Positions 1 through 10,749 of a DNA stretch of 64,000 nt are shown here, in pieces. The DNA comes from Telopea speciosissima (taxonomy: Eukaryota; Streptophyta; Magnoliopsida; Proteales; Proteaceae). A program made the translations under genes and the position numbers. The DNA lies in the NCBI RefSeq assembly GCF_018873765.1, contig NC_057925.1, positions 47,771,010 to 47,835,009 on the forward strand. The letters run 5' to 3'. The stretch's first letter is position 1; each line of letters begins with the position of its first letter. Under the pieces are notes generated by a model that made no database searches, had not been told where the DNA came from, and saw nothing but the letters and a program-made list of their open reading frames with translations.

Positions 1-1087
1 TACACAGATGTATGCCTTGATCAGGTTGCTGTCCTCTGCCTCTACCGCCACCACAACATTGTCCTCCCCTTGAACCTTTACCTCTGCCAGGAAAACCAGT
101 ACCATGGTGTTAGGTACTTAACTGATACGCCAAAAGCTACAGAGCTAATGGAACGCGTTAAATCAAGCCCTTTAACCTATCCCATACTAGGCTAGTCCAA
201 CATAGCGCCCATACACTAGATTGGACCCCATTAGGCACTTAACAGACCACCACGCTTCTGTAGCCGTCGTCCTCGGCGGCTCTCACTCTAGGCAGCTTTC
301 ACTCTAGGGGTAGGTAGCCCTTTCCAAGTGGCTCCATTCTGCTCCAAGGTTTTTTCCTGGCGGCAGGTAGCCTTTTCTTGACGGCTTTCACTCTACTCTA
401 GGTAGCCCTTTTCCGTGACTCGAACCCATGACGTGGTGCCTAATTCTGATACCAAATGTTAGGTAATTGACCGATACGCCAAAAGCTCCAGAGCTGATGG
501 AACGCGTTAAATCAAGCCCTTTAACCTAATCCCGTACTAGGCTGGCCCAATCTAGCGCCCATACACTAGAGTGGATCCCATGTGGCACATAATACATGGC
601 CACGACTATCACTGTTAAAAAGGCTAAAATATCCTTAGAAGAGGACAGTTCTAATTTAGGAAGGGAGAGACACAATGCATTGAATCCAACAAAATGCCTC
701 ATTCATAGAAGGTATCTTTTCTCCTTCAAGGATCCGGCTTTTGATAGGCTGCAAATCAAATCTAAGTTGGACAAAAATTTAGCCAATAAGAAACTCTGCA
801 CACTGGGATTTTAAAACTTCGAGGTCAATAGACAGCGAGTGGCTCCCACAAGCCCTTCAGTGCATTATAATAATCACCCATTGATTTACCAATCTGTTTG
901 ACGGAGAAAAACTTCTCATAAAGATCACTCGAGACATGTTTTTATTCTGAGAGAAACTTTCTTTAAGATCGTTCCAGACACCTTTGGCAATGGTGTGGAA
1001 CATAACATTAGCTACAACAGATGACTCCATGTTGTTCAAGAGCCATACGAGGAGAGTATCATTTTCAGCCATCCATTCTTTATACAC
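1..1087 (-). pseudogene. copia gag remnant, interrupted by a TRIM
   Basis: The minus-strand frame from 1087 shows the plant copia Gag (UBN2-type) core, with WMAENDTLLVWLLNNM and a GVWNDLKESF segment typical of the family. It stops at about 857. Recognisable Gag resumes in other frames (an IKSRILEGEKIPS-like segment near 700) with in-frame stops, so the gene is broken by at least two frameshifts or stops. After the TRIM (108-594), positions 100-1 encode a glycine/arginine-rich stretch of the kind that lies just before the CCHC zinc knuckle. The knuckle itself is outside the window. Confidence 0.75.
108..594 (-). mobile_element. TRIM (terminal-repeat retrotransposon in miniature), 487 bp, TSD CATGG
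   Basis: Two direct repeats of 137 and 138 bp (108-244 and 457-594) bracket about 210 bp. The left copy runs TGTTAGGT to TTAACA; the right copy has decayed to ATAATA at its end. The reverse complement of 441-454 reads TGGTATCAGAATTAG, a primer-binding site for initiator tRNA-Met, directly next to the right copy. The element is therefore in minus orientation. Target duplications of CATGG lie at 103-107 and 595-599. The two LTRs differ at roughly one base in ten, so it is an old insertion. It has no coding capacity and lies inside the copia gag. Confidence 0.85.
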
Positions 1088-2030
1088 TTTTTAGATTCGG
1101 GAGGTGGAGGGTCATGAATTAAAATACTCCATATTCTGCTTGGCATTGATGTAAACCTTTATTGCTTATCCCCGGAGAGATAATTGGAGGCACCATTGAG
1201 CTTGATGATGTACTTTGGACATTTACAGAGTTCATTGGGAATTTTGAATTTTATATATATATATATATAAGGATAATCAGCAGCAATATCACCTTAAAAT
1301 ACCACAAATCTGTCAGATACAGCAGCCCAAACATAGATAAAAATATAAAACTGAATGACTAGCAGCAGTACCAACAATAAACACAACTCTGGTCAGATAT
1401 AGAAGTCCTCTAGAAGTCAAGACAACTCTTTAGATGGGACGACAATCCTGGACAGTGATGGCAGGCCAATAGAGTATCAAAACCCCACAATATGATGATG
1501 ATCCAATGGATGAGAATTAGGAACCAAAAACTCAGTTTTGGGAAGATTTTGTGCCATAGAAAACGAAAGGCTTGGATGAGCATCAAACTAAGGTCGAAGG
1601 ACCTTGCTTGATGGACCTTTAATGCCTCAAAATATTAGAGGGATCTGACCATCAGATCCCCTGTAATGGTAGTTATCGATTCTGCCCAAAAAGCCCTAAA
1701 AACAGGGCATCTGCTGGATATAAAAGAACTCAGAAAATCACTGCTGCAGGAGGAAAGTCATCAGGGGAATCTATACTGCAGGTAATGTGCTTCATGTACT
1801 TGTTATTTGATGCTTTCAAGGAAGATTCATGTTGTAGAGTGGTCCACGCAAGATACAGCCAGTAGATCTATAAAACAGCAACACTCCATGTAAGAAACCC
1901 TAGTTTTTCATGTTTTTCCCAACTAGGGTTTCATAGAATATACAGCAACATCGGTTGCTGCAGACAACAAGAAGAAAAGCCCTAAAGGACTTTCAAAACA
2001 GAGAAAAAGAGTAGTAGGAACTGATCAGAC

Positions 2031-2044
2031 TGGCTCTGATACCA
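2031..2044 (-). other. primer-binding site, initiator tRNA-Met type
   Basis: The minus strand reads TGGTATCAGAGCCA, complementary to the 3' end of plant initiator tRNA-Met, and directly abuts the LTR end at 2045. It fixes the orientation of the copia remnant. Confidence 0.85.
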
Positions 2045-2370
2045 TGTAACAATAGAAGAACCATGAGACCAACACCTACAACACTAGAAAGAAGAGAAAG
2101 AGAAGGTGAAGTTGATGGAGAAAAGAGGCAAGAAACCTAGAGCTCATGGTAGGTTCCAAATAGCCTTACTGTGAGCTCTGGGCCAGTATATATAACTTAA
2201 CTTAAAAATTGAAATTACAAATGAGGGAATAACTTAAATTACACTTAAAACCAAAACTAAGAAAAACAGTGACAAATCTATACGACTTAACAGAAACAAA
2301 AAGAGTCCAAGGAGAAAATTATCCAAATCATTTTGGTGTTTCATTGCCTTGATTTTCTATAGCATGTACA

Positions 2371-4134
2371 ACTCAACTGAATCAAGCGTTACCATAATCA
2401 ATGGGGTAGGCTACTTGAATGTTTCACCATTCAATTCTATTTAACGTCATATTTAGCAATAACCTCTAATCATCTGTATATTTTCTCACACTATTTCAAT
2501 TTCATCCTATCTTTTAACTCCTCTAATGTGCACCATGTTACTCCTCAAAGTTGCATTTAATAGCTTTTGTAATGCATTCCCAAATCACCTGGGACTACTT
2601 CCCCTCAACTTATCATCTCTTAGAGCCTCTCCTAAATTATCTCAAATGTGTTCGTTTCTTATTTTATCTTTTTCTCGTTTTTCAACTCATCAATTTTAAC
2701 TACATATTTTATTTATATGTTGTCTTTTATTGCCCAACATTCAGCTCAATGCAATATTGCTGGTAATTGGCATATAGCGTCATTAACTTAAGTGTCATAA
2801 ACCATAATTCCTTTTAGTTGTATTCCAAATAAAGATCTACGTCTATCCTTCTTCTAATAATCTTCTTCGCAAAAGATTAACGTTGAATTTGATCCCACAC
2901 AAACTTGCTCAAGATCGATGCAGGAAACTCTGTATGTTATGTACATAGAATGTCAATTCTGTTTTTCTTTTCATGCCCTCATATTCCAACCATTTGGGTC
3001 TTAGATGATACCGATCCACTATCCCATTCTAACTATTTGTATCTTCTTTATTTTCTGTAGCATGGTTATTAAAAATGACCTAGACATTAACTAGCTTGGT
3101 CCAATATGATCTAATCCTATATTTTGTTTAATATGGAGAAGTTTATTTGGTGAGGGACAGATGCAGATCTTCTTTGTTGGAAGATGGTGAACACATAATA
3201 CCAGGCAGAGATGTGGAAAAATCCTTAATTGCTCTCAAATAATGGAAGAACCCTACCTACTAACAACCGTATTTCAACCATTTATGTTTGGTTTATGTCT
3301 ACTAACACAGCTTTATGCCAATTATTTTGGTCATTTAGAAAATGCTGAATCCATCATCTCTCTCTTTAACAATGGCTGTATCTTCTGTTAAATCATAAAC
3401 TACCAGTTTTGGCTCTCAGTTTTTGTCCACTGAATTGATGAAATTTTTATTAGCTTATAAGAATTGAACTAGAGACCTACAACAAAAAGAATACAGTGAA
3501 ATAAATACTCCCAACATACATAGACGTCCTCTGTAAACTCCCACAGAAACTTGTCAACGACTTAAAAACTAGGAATATTTATAAGTGAGAATATTGATTT
3601 ATCTTAAGTTTGTTTTCTTTTCTGACAAATAACTTGCCACAAATTGAGCTACATAGTTTACCCCCGAAAAAAGGTCTTTGTAACTGTATCTTTAATTTAT
3701 GGAAAATGATATCTTGAATCCAGTGGCACGAAGTTCCATGAGCTCCTGATGCATTGACTCCCCTTGGAATCACAGGACTGCAGCCCGATGCTCACATATG
3801 TATGGGATCTTTGCAAGAATCACCATCTTCCTTACAATAATGCTTCATTTTGGGAAACTAATTAGAGAATAATTAGTACTCTTAGGACCCATGCGAGAGG
3901 TGTATGGAGATTTTGGTACCACAGTGGGTTTACTCTAGCAGAACCTTAATTTTTATGTTACAAAATGGTGAATTCAAAACCTGTCTGTATGAACTTCTTT
4001 CCTCCTTCAATTAAAGATGAAAATTGCAGTATGTGGCTATTCATTTATGGAGATACATTTCATGATTATTGGAGAATCTGATTTTCTGGTTGTCTTAGAT
4101 CTATGGTGATTGTTAACCTGGTCATGTTATGCAG
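2371..4134. other. probable intron sequence upstream of the WRKY exon; no gene seen
   Basis: AT-rich, with no open frame that can be supported. I looked for the first half of the WRKY domain (a WRKYGQK-encoding stretch) on the plus strand and found none. The preceding WRKY exon must therefore lie left of the window, or the locus is a fragment. The segment ends in a usable acceptor, TTATGCAG at 4127-4134. Confidence 0.5.
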
Positions 4135-4645
4135 GAGTTACTACAAGTGCACGAATGCTGGATGTCCAGTTAGGAAGCATGTGGAGAGGGCATCACATGA
4201 TCCAAAAGCAGTAATAACCACATATGAGGGGAAACATAACCACGATGTACCTGCTGCTAGAAGTAATAGTCATGACACAGCAGGAACTACTATTCACAAC
4301 ATGGCTCTAAATAGCATGTTGAGGACTAGGTCAGAAGAAAGTGACACCATTAGCCTTGATCTTGGAGTAGGCATTAACTCAAGTCCTGAAAATAGATCAA
4401 TTGAGAAACAGCAGATGCCTGATATTCAGCCTGTTCAAAGTCTAACCAACATTGCCGGTCCCGGTTGTAGTAGTATAATTCAAGCAACATCAGTTTCGGC
4501 CTATTATGGTGCTTTTAACAGTGGCATGGAGCAATATGCATCTAGAGAAGACCAGGGTGAAGGCTTCAGCTTTGAGACTACACCTTTAAGTCATTCTTCT
4601 AACCCATATCAACAGAATGTGGGTAGATTACTATTGGGTCCATAA
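4135..4645 (+). CDS. WRKY transcription factor, last exon (partial gene)
   Basis: This exon begins inside a WRKY DNA-binding domain. It encodes [20 protein letters not shown], then [12 protein letters not shown], which supplies the zinc ligands of the C-X4-C-X(n)-H-X-H type. The WRKYGQK strand is missing because the conserved phase-2 intron falls just before SYYKC. The acceptor is TTATGCAG at 4127-4134, and the first base completes an arginine codon. About 125 residues follow, including an [12 protein letters not shown] segment, and the protein ends ...GRLLLGP. Group I C-terminal domains have this intron position and zinc spacing. The tail resembles WRKY20-like proteins as I remember them, but that is an inference. 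The expected role is a nuclear regulator binding W-box promoters. Upstream exons are not in the window, so the last intron exceeds 4.1 kb and would carry a copia remnant. It could instead be a detached fragment. Confidence 0.85.
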
Positions 4646-5137
4646 GATTGTTTAATGACTCCAAGGAAATAAAAGCTGCAGGTGTTATTTGCAGAAGGCA
4701 AATATCAATGTTTAGCTTGATGCAGGTATCATTATTTCCCATCCAATTAACTGTTGTTGCTGTCATCTTGTTTAGTATTCCCCAAGCAATTGCCTTTACC
4801 CTTCTTGAAGCTGCCTCTTGTTGTATATTTGATTTAACCTTTGTAAGCTGAAGACTAATGTACAAATGTGAAACTAATATACTCAAAGTTTCCAGTCCGA
4901 CGATAGTATACTGTACACCTGACTAGAGCGCTTGGAGAAAGCTCTTTCAGTCGGATATCTGATCTATTTTTCGACGACTCTTGTTTGCAGATTGACAAAT
5001 TGCAGCTCAACCGACACTTAGCTTAGGTTGTTGATGTGTGGTGTGCGATGTGCAAAAACACGATGCAATTCTGTTTAGGAGAAAAGTTTTCTGGTCCGTC
5101 AACAGATAACTGACACCATGATCTGGTGCTCTAGACC
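4646..5137. other. WRKY 3'UTR and downstream flank
   Basis: The 3'UTR begins after the TAA at 4643-4645. An AATAAA-like element (GAAATAAAAG) occurs near 4665, but no transcript end can be fixed from sequence. No other gene is seen. Confidence 0.4.
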
Positions 5138-5669
5138 ACTGTTAGCAAAAACGTGTTTAAAATGTCGTTTTAAACACATTTCCCTTTTTTACCGTTTTAA
5201 ACACGTTTTGCTGTATGCTTCCCAAACATACGGTAACAAAGGGCAAACGGCAAGTATTCCCGTTTTAAACGCGTTTAAAACACGTTTCTATTTTTTTGGC
5301 GTTTTTTAAGTCTTTGGACTTAACTGACCATGTCTCTCTCTTCCGAACTCTGATCGGCTTAATTCTTTCACTGATGTAAAGATGACTCAAAGGGTTACAT
5401 TTTTCATGATATCACCTTCAACTCAAAGTCAATGCATGGATACTGGAAATAGAAGCATGTATTTCAAATAAAAATTCCTCAATTTATATGAGAATAGTGG
5501 CGTTTTTTTGGTTCCTTTTTTTTGAAATATAAATGTTTAAAATCTGTATCGTCTGTTTTTCGTTTTTTACCATTCTCTATTTTTTTGACCGTCCGTTTGT
5601 AATTTTTTATCGTTTAAAATTCGTATTGTAAAATTTCGTTTTATTAATGTTCCCGTTTTTGCTAACTAT
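5138..5669. mobile_element. Mutator-type MITE, about 530 bp, 11-bp TSD
   Basis: The ends are inverted repeats: GTTAGCAAAAACG near 5140 and CGTTTTTGCTAAC near 5655-5667. They are flanked by GCTCTAGACCA (5127-5137) and GCTCTCGACCA (5670-5680), an 11-bp target duplication with one mismatch. Subterminal sequence repeats the palindromic motif GTTTTAAAC many times. It has no coding capacity. Long duplications of 9-11 bp are typical of Mutator-like elements, so I assign it there rather than to hAT (8 bp). Confidence 0.7.
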
Positions 5670-5680
5670 GCTCTCGACCA

Positions 5681-6523
5681 TGGAAACCAAATATATCCAT
5701 TTTATTTGACAAAGGGTCTTTAATACCCTCGTTTTTTTTACTCTCCTATGCCCCTAAATCAACAAGGTCTGCCAACCAACGAACTCCTTCCCGTCTGTTT
5801 AATGTGTATTATTCTTTTAGGTGTGGTCAAAGATTTTGTATCAAGTTTCAACTTTTGCCAAGTAGTAAATAAAGTTTTGAAAATCTAAGATTATGAGAGA
5901 ATGAATAGTAGTGGTCGAAGTACCATAACCGTGCACAGATATGTGCCAATATATGAATGGTTATTAATTGAATTAAGCTCTGAAATTTGGTATTTGACTA
6001 ATCTAGATCAATTTTCTTTATCCAATGGTTGAAATTGCCGTATCATTTGTCAACGGGACCGTTTGAAAAGAACTTTATAAATGAGTCTCTGTAAAGAGAA
6101 TTTTTTTTTTAATATTTTATTTTTATTTATGTTTTCATAGAGTACAAAATTTTTTCAAATACCCAAATGAACAAATCCAACAAATTGGATGGATTGTCAT
6201 CAAGTTATCCTGGCTTACTCAAGGGACAGAGGAAGGATGGCCATGGTTGGTTTTTAACTTATTGTTGAATGTTTTGTATCTGAAGATATTTTATGATGTA
6301 AATATTCTTAAACAAAAAAACAAAAGGATGTAGCTGGAAACCGATTGACAACTTTTCTTTATCATGCCTTTTCTCTAAGAGGATTTGGGCAGAAGGTTTG
6401 TTAGGATTAAGGACTGAATTTCTCTAATGTAGAAATATTTGTGACTTTTTACATAGTTTGCTAGTATCCAACCCACACCCCATTTGAGATAACTCATTCT
6501 TCAAGGCTATTTTTTGCAATTAC
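5681..6523. other. intergenic, no feature seen
   Basis: AT-rich sequence with homopolymer T runs near 6101-6130. I found no supported gene, RNA or repeat boundary. Confidence 0.4.
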
Positions 6524-6814
6524 ATGTTATTTTTTTGTGGAATACTGGAAATCATTGCCTCTTTTACCAATAGCCAATCGAACCCATATAAGGTTATGAA
6601 CAATATTGATAAATGGATAATAGATCAAAACCTCCTTTCTTTTCATCTTCATGTCCATATAGCTACGAGCCCTTCACAATCTGAGTTAGTCTTGTCTATG
6701 GCGGACTTCCTTGAATTCATACACCTTGATCACCCCCTGGTTATTTGTGATGGCAGCTTCTTGAAAGATATAGAGCTGGTTGGGCTTTAGTTATATTTGG
6801 CAACAAAAATATTA

Positions 6815-7199
6815 GGGTAAATTACACGTCACCTTCTGGTTTTCAAACGAAACTCGAATCACCTCTTGGTTTTTGAAAAAACTCAAATCATCCCCTCTAC
6901 AATAACGGTGTTAGTCTGCTGTTAGTTATTGATATGAAAGGATTATTTTATCCTTGTACTAAAACATTAGAATTAAATTTATAATACTACCCTTTCTTCA
7001 TCTTCAACATTGGTCAAAGAGAGTTTAGGGATTTAAATTTATTTAACTGGCTGACATCATCACTTAACAGTATAAAACTAACGGTAGGGACTAATTTGTC
7101 ATATTGGGTCTAATCTAGGGGGTGATTTGAGTTTTTTCAAAAACCAAGGGATGATCTGAGTTTCATTTGAAAACTAAGGGGTGACATGTAATTTATCCA
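6815..7199. mobile_element. MITE with long inverted ends (family copy 1)
   Basis: The left end GGGTAAATTACACGTCACC is mirrored at the right end by GGTGACATGTAATTTATCC, and the inverted arms extend for about 60-70 bp (TTTTCAAACGAAACTC against GAGTTTCATTTGAAAA). It interrupts an RNase H-like remnant. A second copy lies at 45740-46095 in the opposite orientation. The flanks are A/T-rich (AAAAATATT on the left, AAAAATTAT on the right), consistent with a roughly 9-bp target duplication. Confidence 0.75.
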
Positions 7200-7208
7200 A
7201 AAAATTAT

Positions 7209-7872
7209 GGGTTAAATACGCGTACCCCCATGTAATGCACCCAATATTCCTCGTAACTTTCTAAGCTTCTGATAAGTCCATGTACCACCCCTCAATATTC
7301 TTTGTACCACCCCTGCTTTACCCTCCTAATGCCATTTAAGTCCACACCAGGTATTAAATGCTAAAAAATTACCAAACTACCCTTTCTTCTATCTTTTCTT
7401 AATTTTGAAAAGACCTAATTGCCCTGACCTATTTGTTAAATTTTGAAAAGACCAAAATGCCCTCATCTTCCCCAAATCATCATCTTCTTTTACGTACCCA
7501 CCACCACCGCCACCCACCAAAATTAAAATCGTCCGAGCTCTCGAGCTCTCCTTTCGGCATTGGTGGGCGGCGGCGGTGGGTATATAAAAGAAGATGATGA
7601 TTTGGGGAAGATGAGGGCATTTTGGTCTTTTCAAAATTTAACAAATAGATCAGGGCAATTAGGTCTTTTTGAAATTTAGAAAAGATAGAAGAAAAGGTAG
7701 TTTGGTAATTTTTTAGCATTTAATACCTGGTGTGGACTTAAATGGCATTAGGAGGGTAAAGCAGGGGTGGTACAAAGAATATTGAGGGGTGGTACGTGGA
7801 CTTATCAAAAGCTTAGAAAATTAGTGGGTTATGAGGAATATTGGGTGCATTACAGGTACGCGTATTTAATCC
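7209..7872. mobile_element. 664-bp foldback element with arms of about 300 bp, TSD AAAAATTAT
   Basis: The two halves are reverse complements over nearly the whole length. The left half begins GGGTTAAATACGCGTACC and the right half ends GGTACGCGTATTTAATCC. The centre holds GAGCTCTCGAGCTC near 7537-7550. Target duplications AAAAATTAT are exact at 7200-7208 and 7873-7881. Nine bases plus very long inverted ends fit a Mutator-like foldback. It sits against the right end of the preceding MITE. Any open frames in it are arm sequence, not genes. Confidence 0.85.
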
Positions 7873-8362
7873 AAAAATTATTGCTGCTTGTATGGATTTT
7901 AGTTATACAAGGAATCCACAAGAGACAAAAGCTTGGGGATTGCTCATGGGGCTGCAAAAAGCAAAGTCCTTAGGAATCGACAGTAGTAGACATTTGGACT
8001 AATTATGAGGAGCTGGCAAAATGGATGACTCAAACCTCTACTCAATGATCATGGATAATATTTATTATTTTGCTGGATACAAGAACTGTAATTAAATCGT
8101 TTATGTACGTATGTCTTGCTAAAAATGATACAACTTATATTGATCAAGCTCATAGGTTAGTTTTACAAGCTAGATCTACTAGGACCAAATCTGACATATT
8201 GGGTATTGTATCTTCCTTTTTATTTTAGTGCTTTCTTTTCAATTACTACCAAAAGAAAAAAGAAGGGATGAAGTTTCTATTGCTCATAATTGGGCAAAAA
8301 AGCTTGTTCTGAAAAACTGGTAATTACAGAAAATGTTTGCTTATTATCTATTTTAAAGAAAA

Positions 8363-8525
8363 AGAATTCTGTGCGGGAGTGTGGCGGTATGGCTTACGCT
8401 AGCACTTCCATGAGTTTGTCTATCTCCTCTCCATATGGAAAGACACCTATGCCGCTTTGTTTTGAGGAAGAGAGAGATAGACACATGGGAGTGTTGGCGT
8501 AGGCTACACTCCCGGACAGAAAATT
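8363..8525. repeat. foldback MITE-like element
   Basis: ATTCTGTGCGGGAGTGT at the left is mirrored by ACACTCCCGGACAGAAAAT at the right. The arms continue through matching stretches (ACTTCCATG against CATGGGAGT). About 160 bp with no coding. No target duplication identified. Confidence 0.6.
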
Positions 8526-8543
8526 ATTTCCCTCTATTTTATA

Positions 8544-8697
8544 TTTGGGAAAAGGCTCTCTGAGCCTAAGACGTACATTGCCTTGCCTCATTTTATATTT
8601 TTTATTGTTTTTTTTTCTCTCCTTTATTAAATGAATAAACAATATTTATATGGGACGGTGGAGAATACACTACTTGCTCAGAGAACCCTCTCCCAAA
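8544..8697. repeat. foldback MITE-like element
   Basis: TTTGGGAAAAGGCTCTCTGAGC at 8544-8565 pairs with GCTCAGAGAACCCTCTCCCAAA at 8676-8697. The interior is AT-rich. A short poly-A run follows at about 8698-8714. Confidence 0.6.
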
Positions 8698-8714
8698 CAA
8701 AAAAAAAAAAAAAA

Positions 8715-10020
8715 CCCAAATGAAATTTCTATTTGATATCGAATCAAATTTGGATCTGGGTATATTTAACAAATAAAAATTAAAAAACCTATCTTGCTTT
8801 TTCCTCCCTTTTCTTGTTAGGTAGGCAATGTGTCTTGCTTGTTGACAAAATTTGAGTGCTAATTAGGTTATGGTGTGACAATGTTACTGAGGCAGGCACT
8901 GAACTTTCAACATTTGCCTTGCCGGAATTTAGGTGGTACCTGAAAAGCATAGGCTTGTGGTCCCTTGTTGCCATTCATATGTCAAACTTACATTAAGGAA
9001 GGAAAATTAAAAACCAGATTTGTTGATAGCAATTCAGGTTTGCAATACAAAACCATCATATAGGATATTTGGGAATCATGAATCACGTTTAATCCAGCCC
9101 TCCAATTTGAATTTTTGAGAGTGTTCCACAGAAAGTCATCCTTAGGCTTAAGAGTACACTAGGAAAAATATTAAAATTTCAACTTAATTGAACAATTCTG
9201 AACTTGAAAAACTAATTGGATCAAACATGAATGGTGCTTCCTTGTTCACCATCCTTTATTTTTTTTAAAGTTATAGTGAAGCTTAGAACCCATATTGACA
9301 TACTCCGAAATAGATTCTGAATCTAGAACACATTCTGGAAATCAGAAAATAGAAAACCACCAGATCACAACCCAACTGGTGTGAACTAAGAATTAAAGAA
9401 GAGCACATTTCAACTATTAGAGAGGACTACAAAATAGCAGGGTTCATCTGGGACAGCAAGGTTTTAGAGAATGTCATGATGATATCCTAGAAAAGAAAGA
9501 GATTGCATCCCCCATGAGGGACGGGAGACATAGCTACTTCACCTGCCCAACTTAATGAGCAAGAAAGGTATCTAAAGGCAATTCCTGTAATAATGCATAC
9601 CCACCACATATATTATCATAAATACCCCTAAACACTCTTTCCTCTTATGACTCATGTGATATGGTTGGGTGACCTAGCCAGATCCCCTGCAGATAACCCA
9701 GTCACTACTGATCAATCAATTGTCCGAGAGAATATTTCACTGCATGCAAAGAACCTGTGTACTCATGGGGAGAGCGAGAGAGAGGCTCAGACTGTGTTAT
9801 GGTGCCCCTCTTATATTTTCTTTAGATGGATAGTGAGATAGCGGTCCATGCTTAGTAAATGCTCAAGGGCATGAATCTCCCTAGATTACCAGCTTAGCAA
9901 GCCTTTTGGCATGCATCAGTGTGTTGTGAACTCCACTTGAGCATACTCCTATTTCAGAGATGTGACAGTTGGCACTTAGGTGACGGACTAAATTTAGTTA
10001 CCATAAAAAGTCCACACCTT
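8715..10020. other. intergenic, no feature seen
   Basis: Ordinary AT-rich sequence. No frame longer than about 65 codons, and none resembling a known family. Confidence 0.4.
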
Positions 10021-10027
10021 ATCCACC

Positions 10028-10187
10028 AGCACGAACGCAACTGCTATCACAGTTGGTTGGTACCCCTGCCAGTAGAGTGTAGGAGTTGCAGGAGGTCATG
10101 GGTTGACTCTCCTGTCTTCACTGAGTTCTTTAAGGCTTCCCCTGTTACTCGCCTGTCAATGAATAGCTTTTGATAAAAAAAAAAACA
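10028..10187 (+). mobile_element. tRNA-derived SINE candidate
   Basis: An A-box-like stretch (CAGTTGGTTGGTACC, near 10050) and a B-box-like stretch (GGGTTGACTCTCC, near 10098-10110) lie at pol III spacing. About 65 bases further on, the unit ends in an A run (10176-10186). This is the layout of short plant SINEs. No target duplication was confirmed. Confidence 0.45.
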
Positions 10188-10749
10188 ACAGCACAAGATT
10201 CATACATGTTCCATTTCATATACCATGCATCATTGCCACGGTATGTCTCAATGCCAGACTAGTAAATAATAAAGAAATTTCAAGCCTAGTTAAAAGAGAG
10301 GGTGGTGAGTTACTGATGCATGTAGATGTTTGGAATCAATCCTTACCCGTTCTCCATTCGGGTGAAATCATACTGAATTCTCGATAGAAATTTAAGGCCA
10401 TGCCCAGTACCTGAAGAACTTTTGTGCTAATGTATGTGTGCTTTGGGGTGAGGGTGAGGGTGAGGGTGAGGGTATGGGATGTGTAATTATCCAACAAAAC
10501 ATCAAGTAGACAGTCTATGCTATATCCCTTAATGCAAGTACTATACCAAAACTGATGCTCTATACCAAAATTTCAGATTAAGTAGCTACTTCAGGAGATG
10601 GCATTCCAGGAACAGCTAATATGGATTACTATATACTATATAATCTAACACTTCCCATGTTTGTAAACTAGTACAAGGTAACAAAAATTACAGGTTTTAC
10701 CTGGCCTGAGAAGTATATTGTAAAGCAGGAGTAGGTCCTGTTCCAATAT
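10188..10749. other. 3' flank of the GRAS gene, with a short hexamer repeat
   Basis: Contains the GRAS 3'UTR (minus strand). A period-6 GTGAGG tandem occurs at 10446-10473. No other gene is seen. Confidence 0.4.

Larger units (their letters stand above)
1..2370 (-). mobile_element. 5' part of a decayed Ty1-copia element (reverse orientation, runs off the left edge)
   Basis: Read on the minus strand, the order is LTR-like sequence (about 2370-2045), an initiator tRNA-Met primer-binding site (2044-2031, TGGTATCAGAGCCA), a leader of about 950 bases and a broken gag (1087 to 1). The LTR starts on the plus strand with TGTAACA at 2045 and has a TATATATA run near 2190-2197 that fits a minus-strand promoter. 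Its outer edge (TGTACA near 2370) is a guess. The protease, integrase and RT parts would lie left of the window if they survive. The element probably sits in the last intron of the WRKY gene downstream, in the opposite orientation to that gene. Confidence 0.75.
6524..8205 (+). pseudogene. RNase H-like (RVT_3) gene remnant split by two MITEs
   Basis: Before the insertions, the plus strand encodes an RNase H-like start: CDGSF near 6750, then after a one-base frame change AGWALVIFGNKN up to about 6812. After 7881 the same domain resumes with IAACMDFSYT, then ETKAWGLLMGLQKAKSLGI with the expected acidic residue, and continues in shifted frames (WTNYEELAKWM) to about 8205. DGSF...AGW...E-A-GL is the pattern of plant RVT_3 RNase H domains found in LINE-derived and standalone genes. 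A frameshift, stops and 1.07 kb of inserted MITE sequence make it non-functional. Confidence 0.65.

Noticed and set aside
3579-3773. 64-codon minus-strand frame next to the WRKY exon
   Set aside because: No WRKY-related or other motif, and on the wrong strand for the WRKY gene.
7389-7719. Open frames of about 80 codons
   Set aside because: They are the arms of the 664-bp foldback element.
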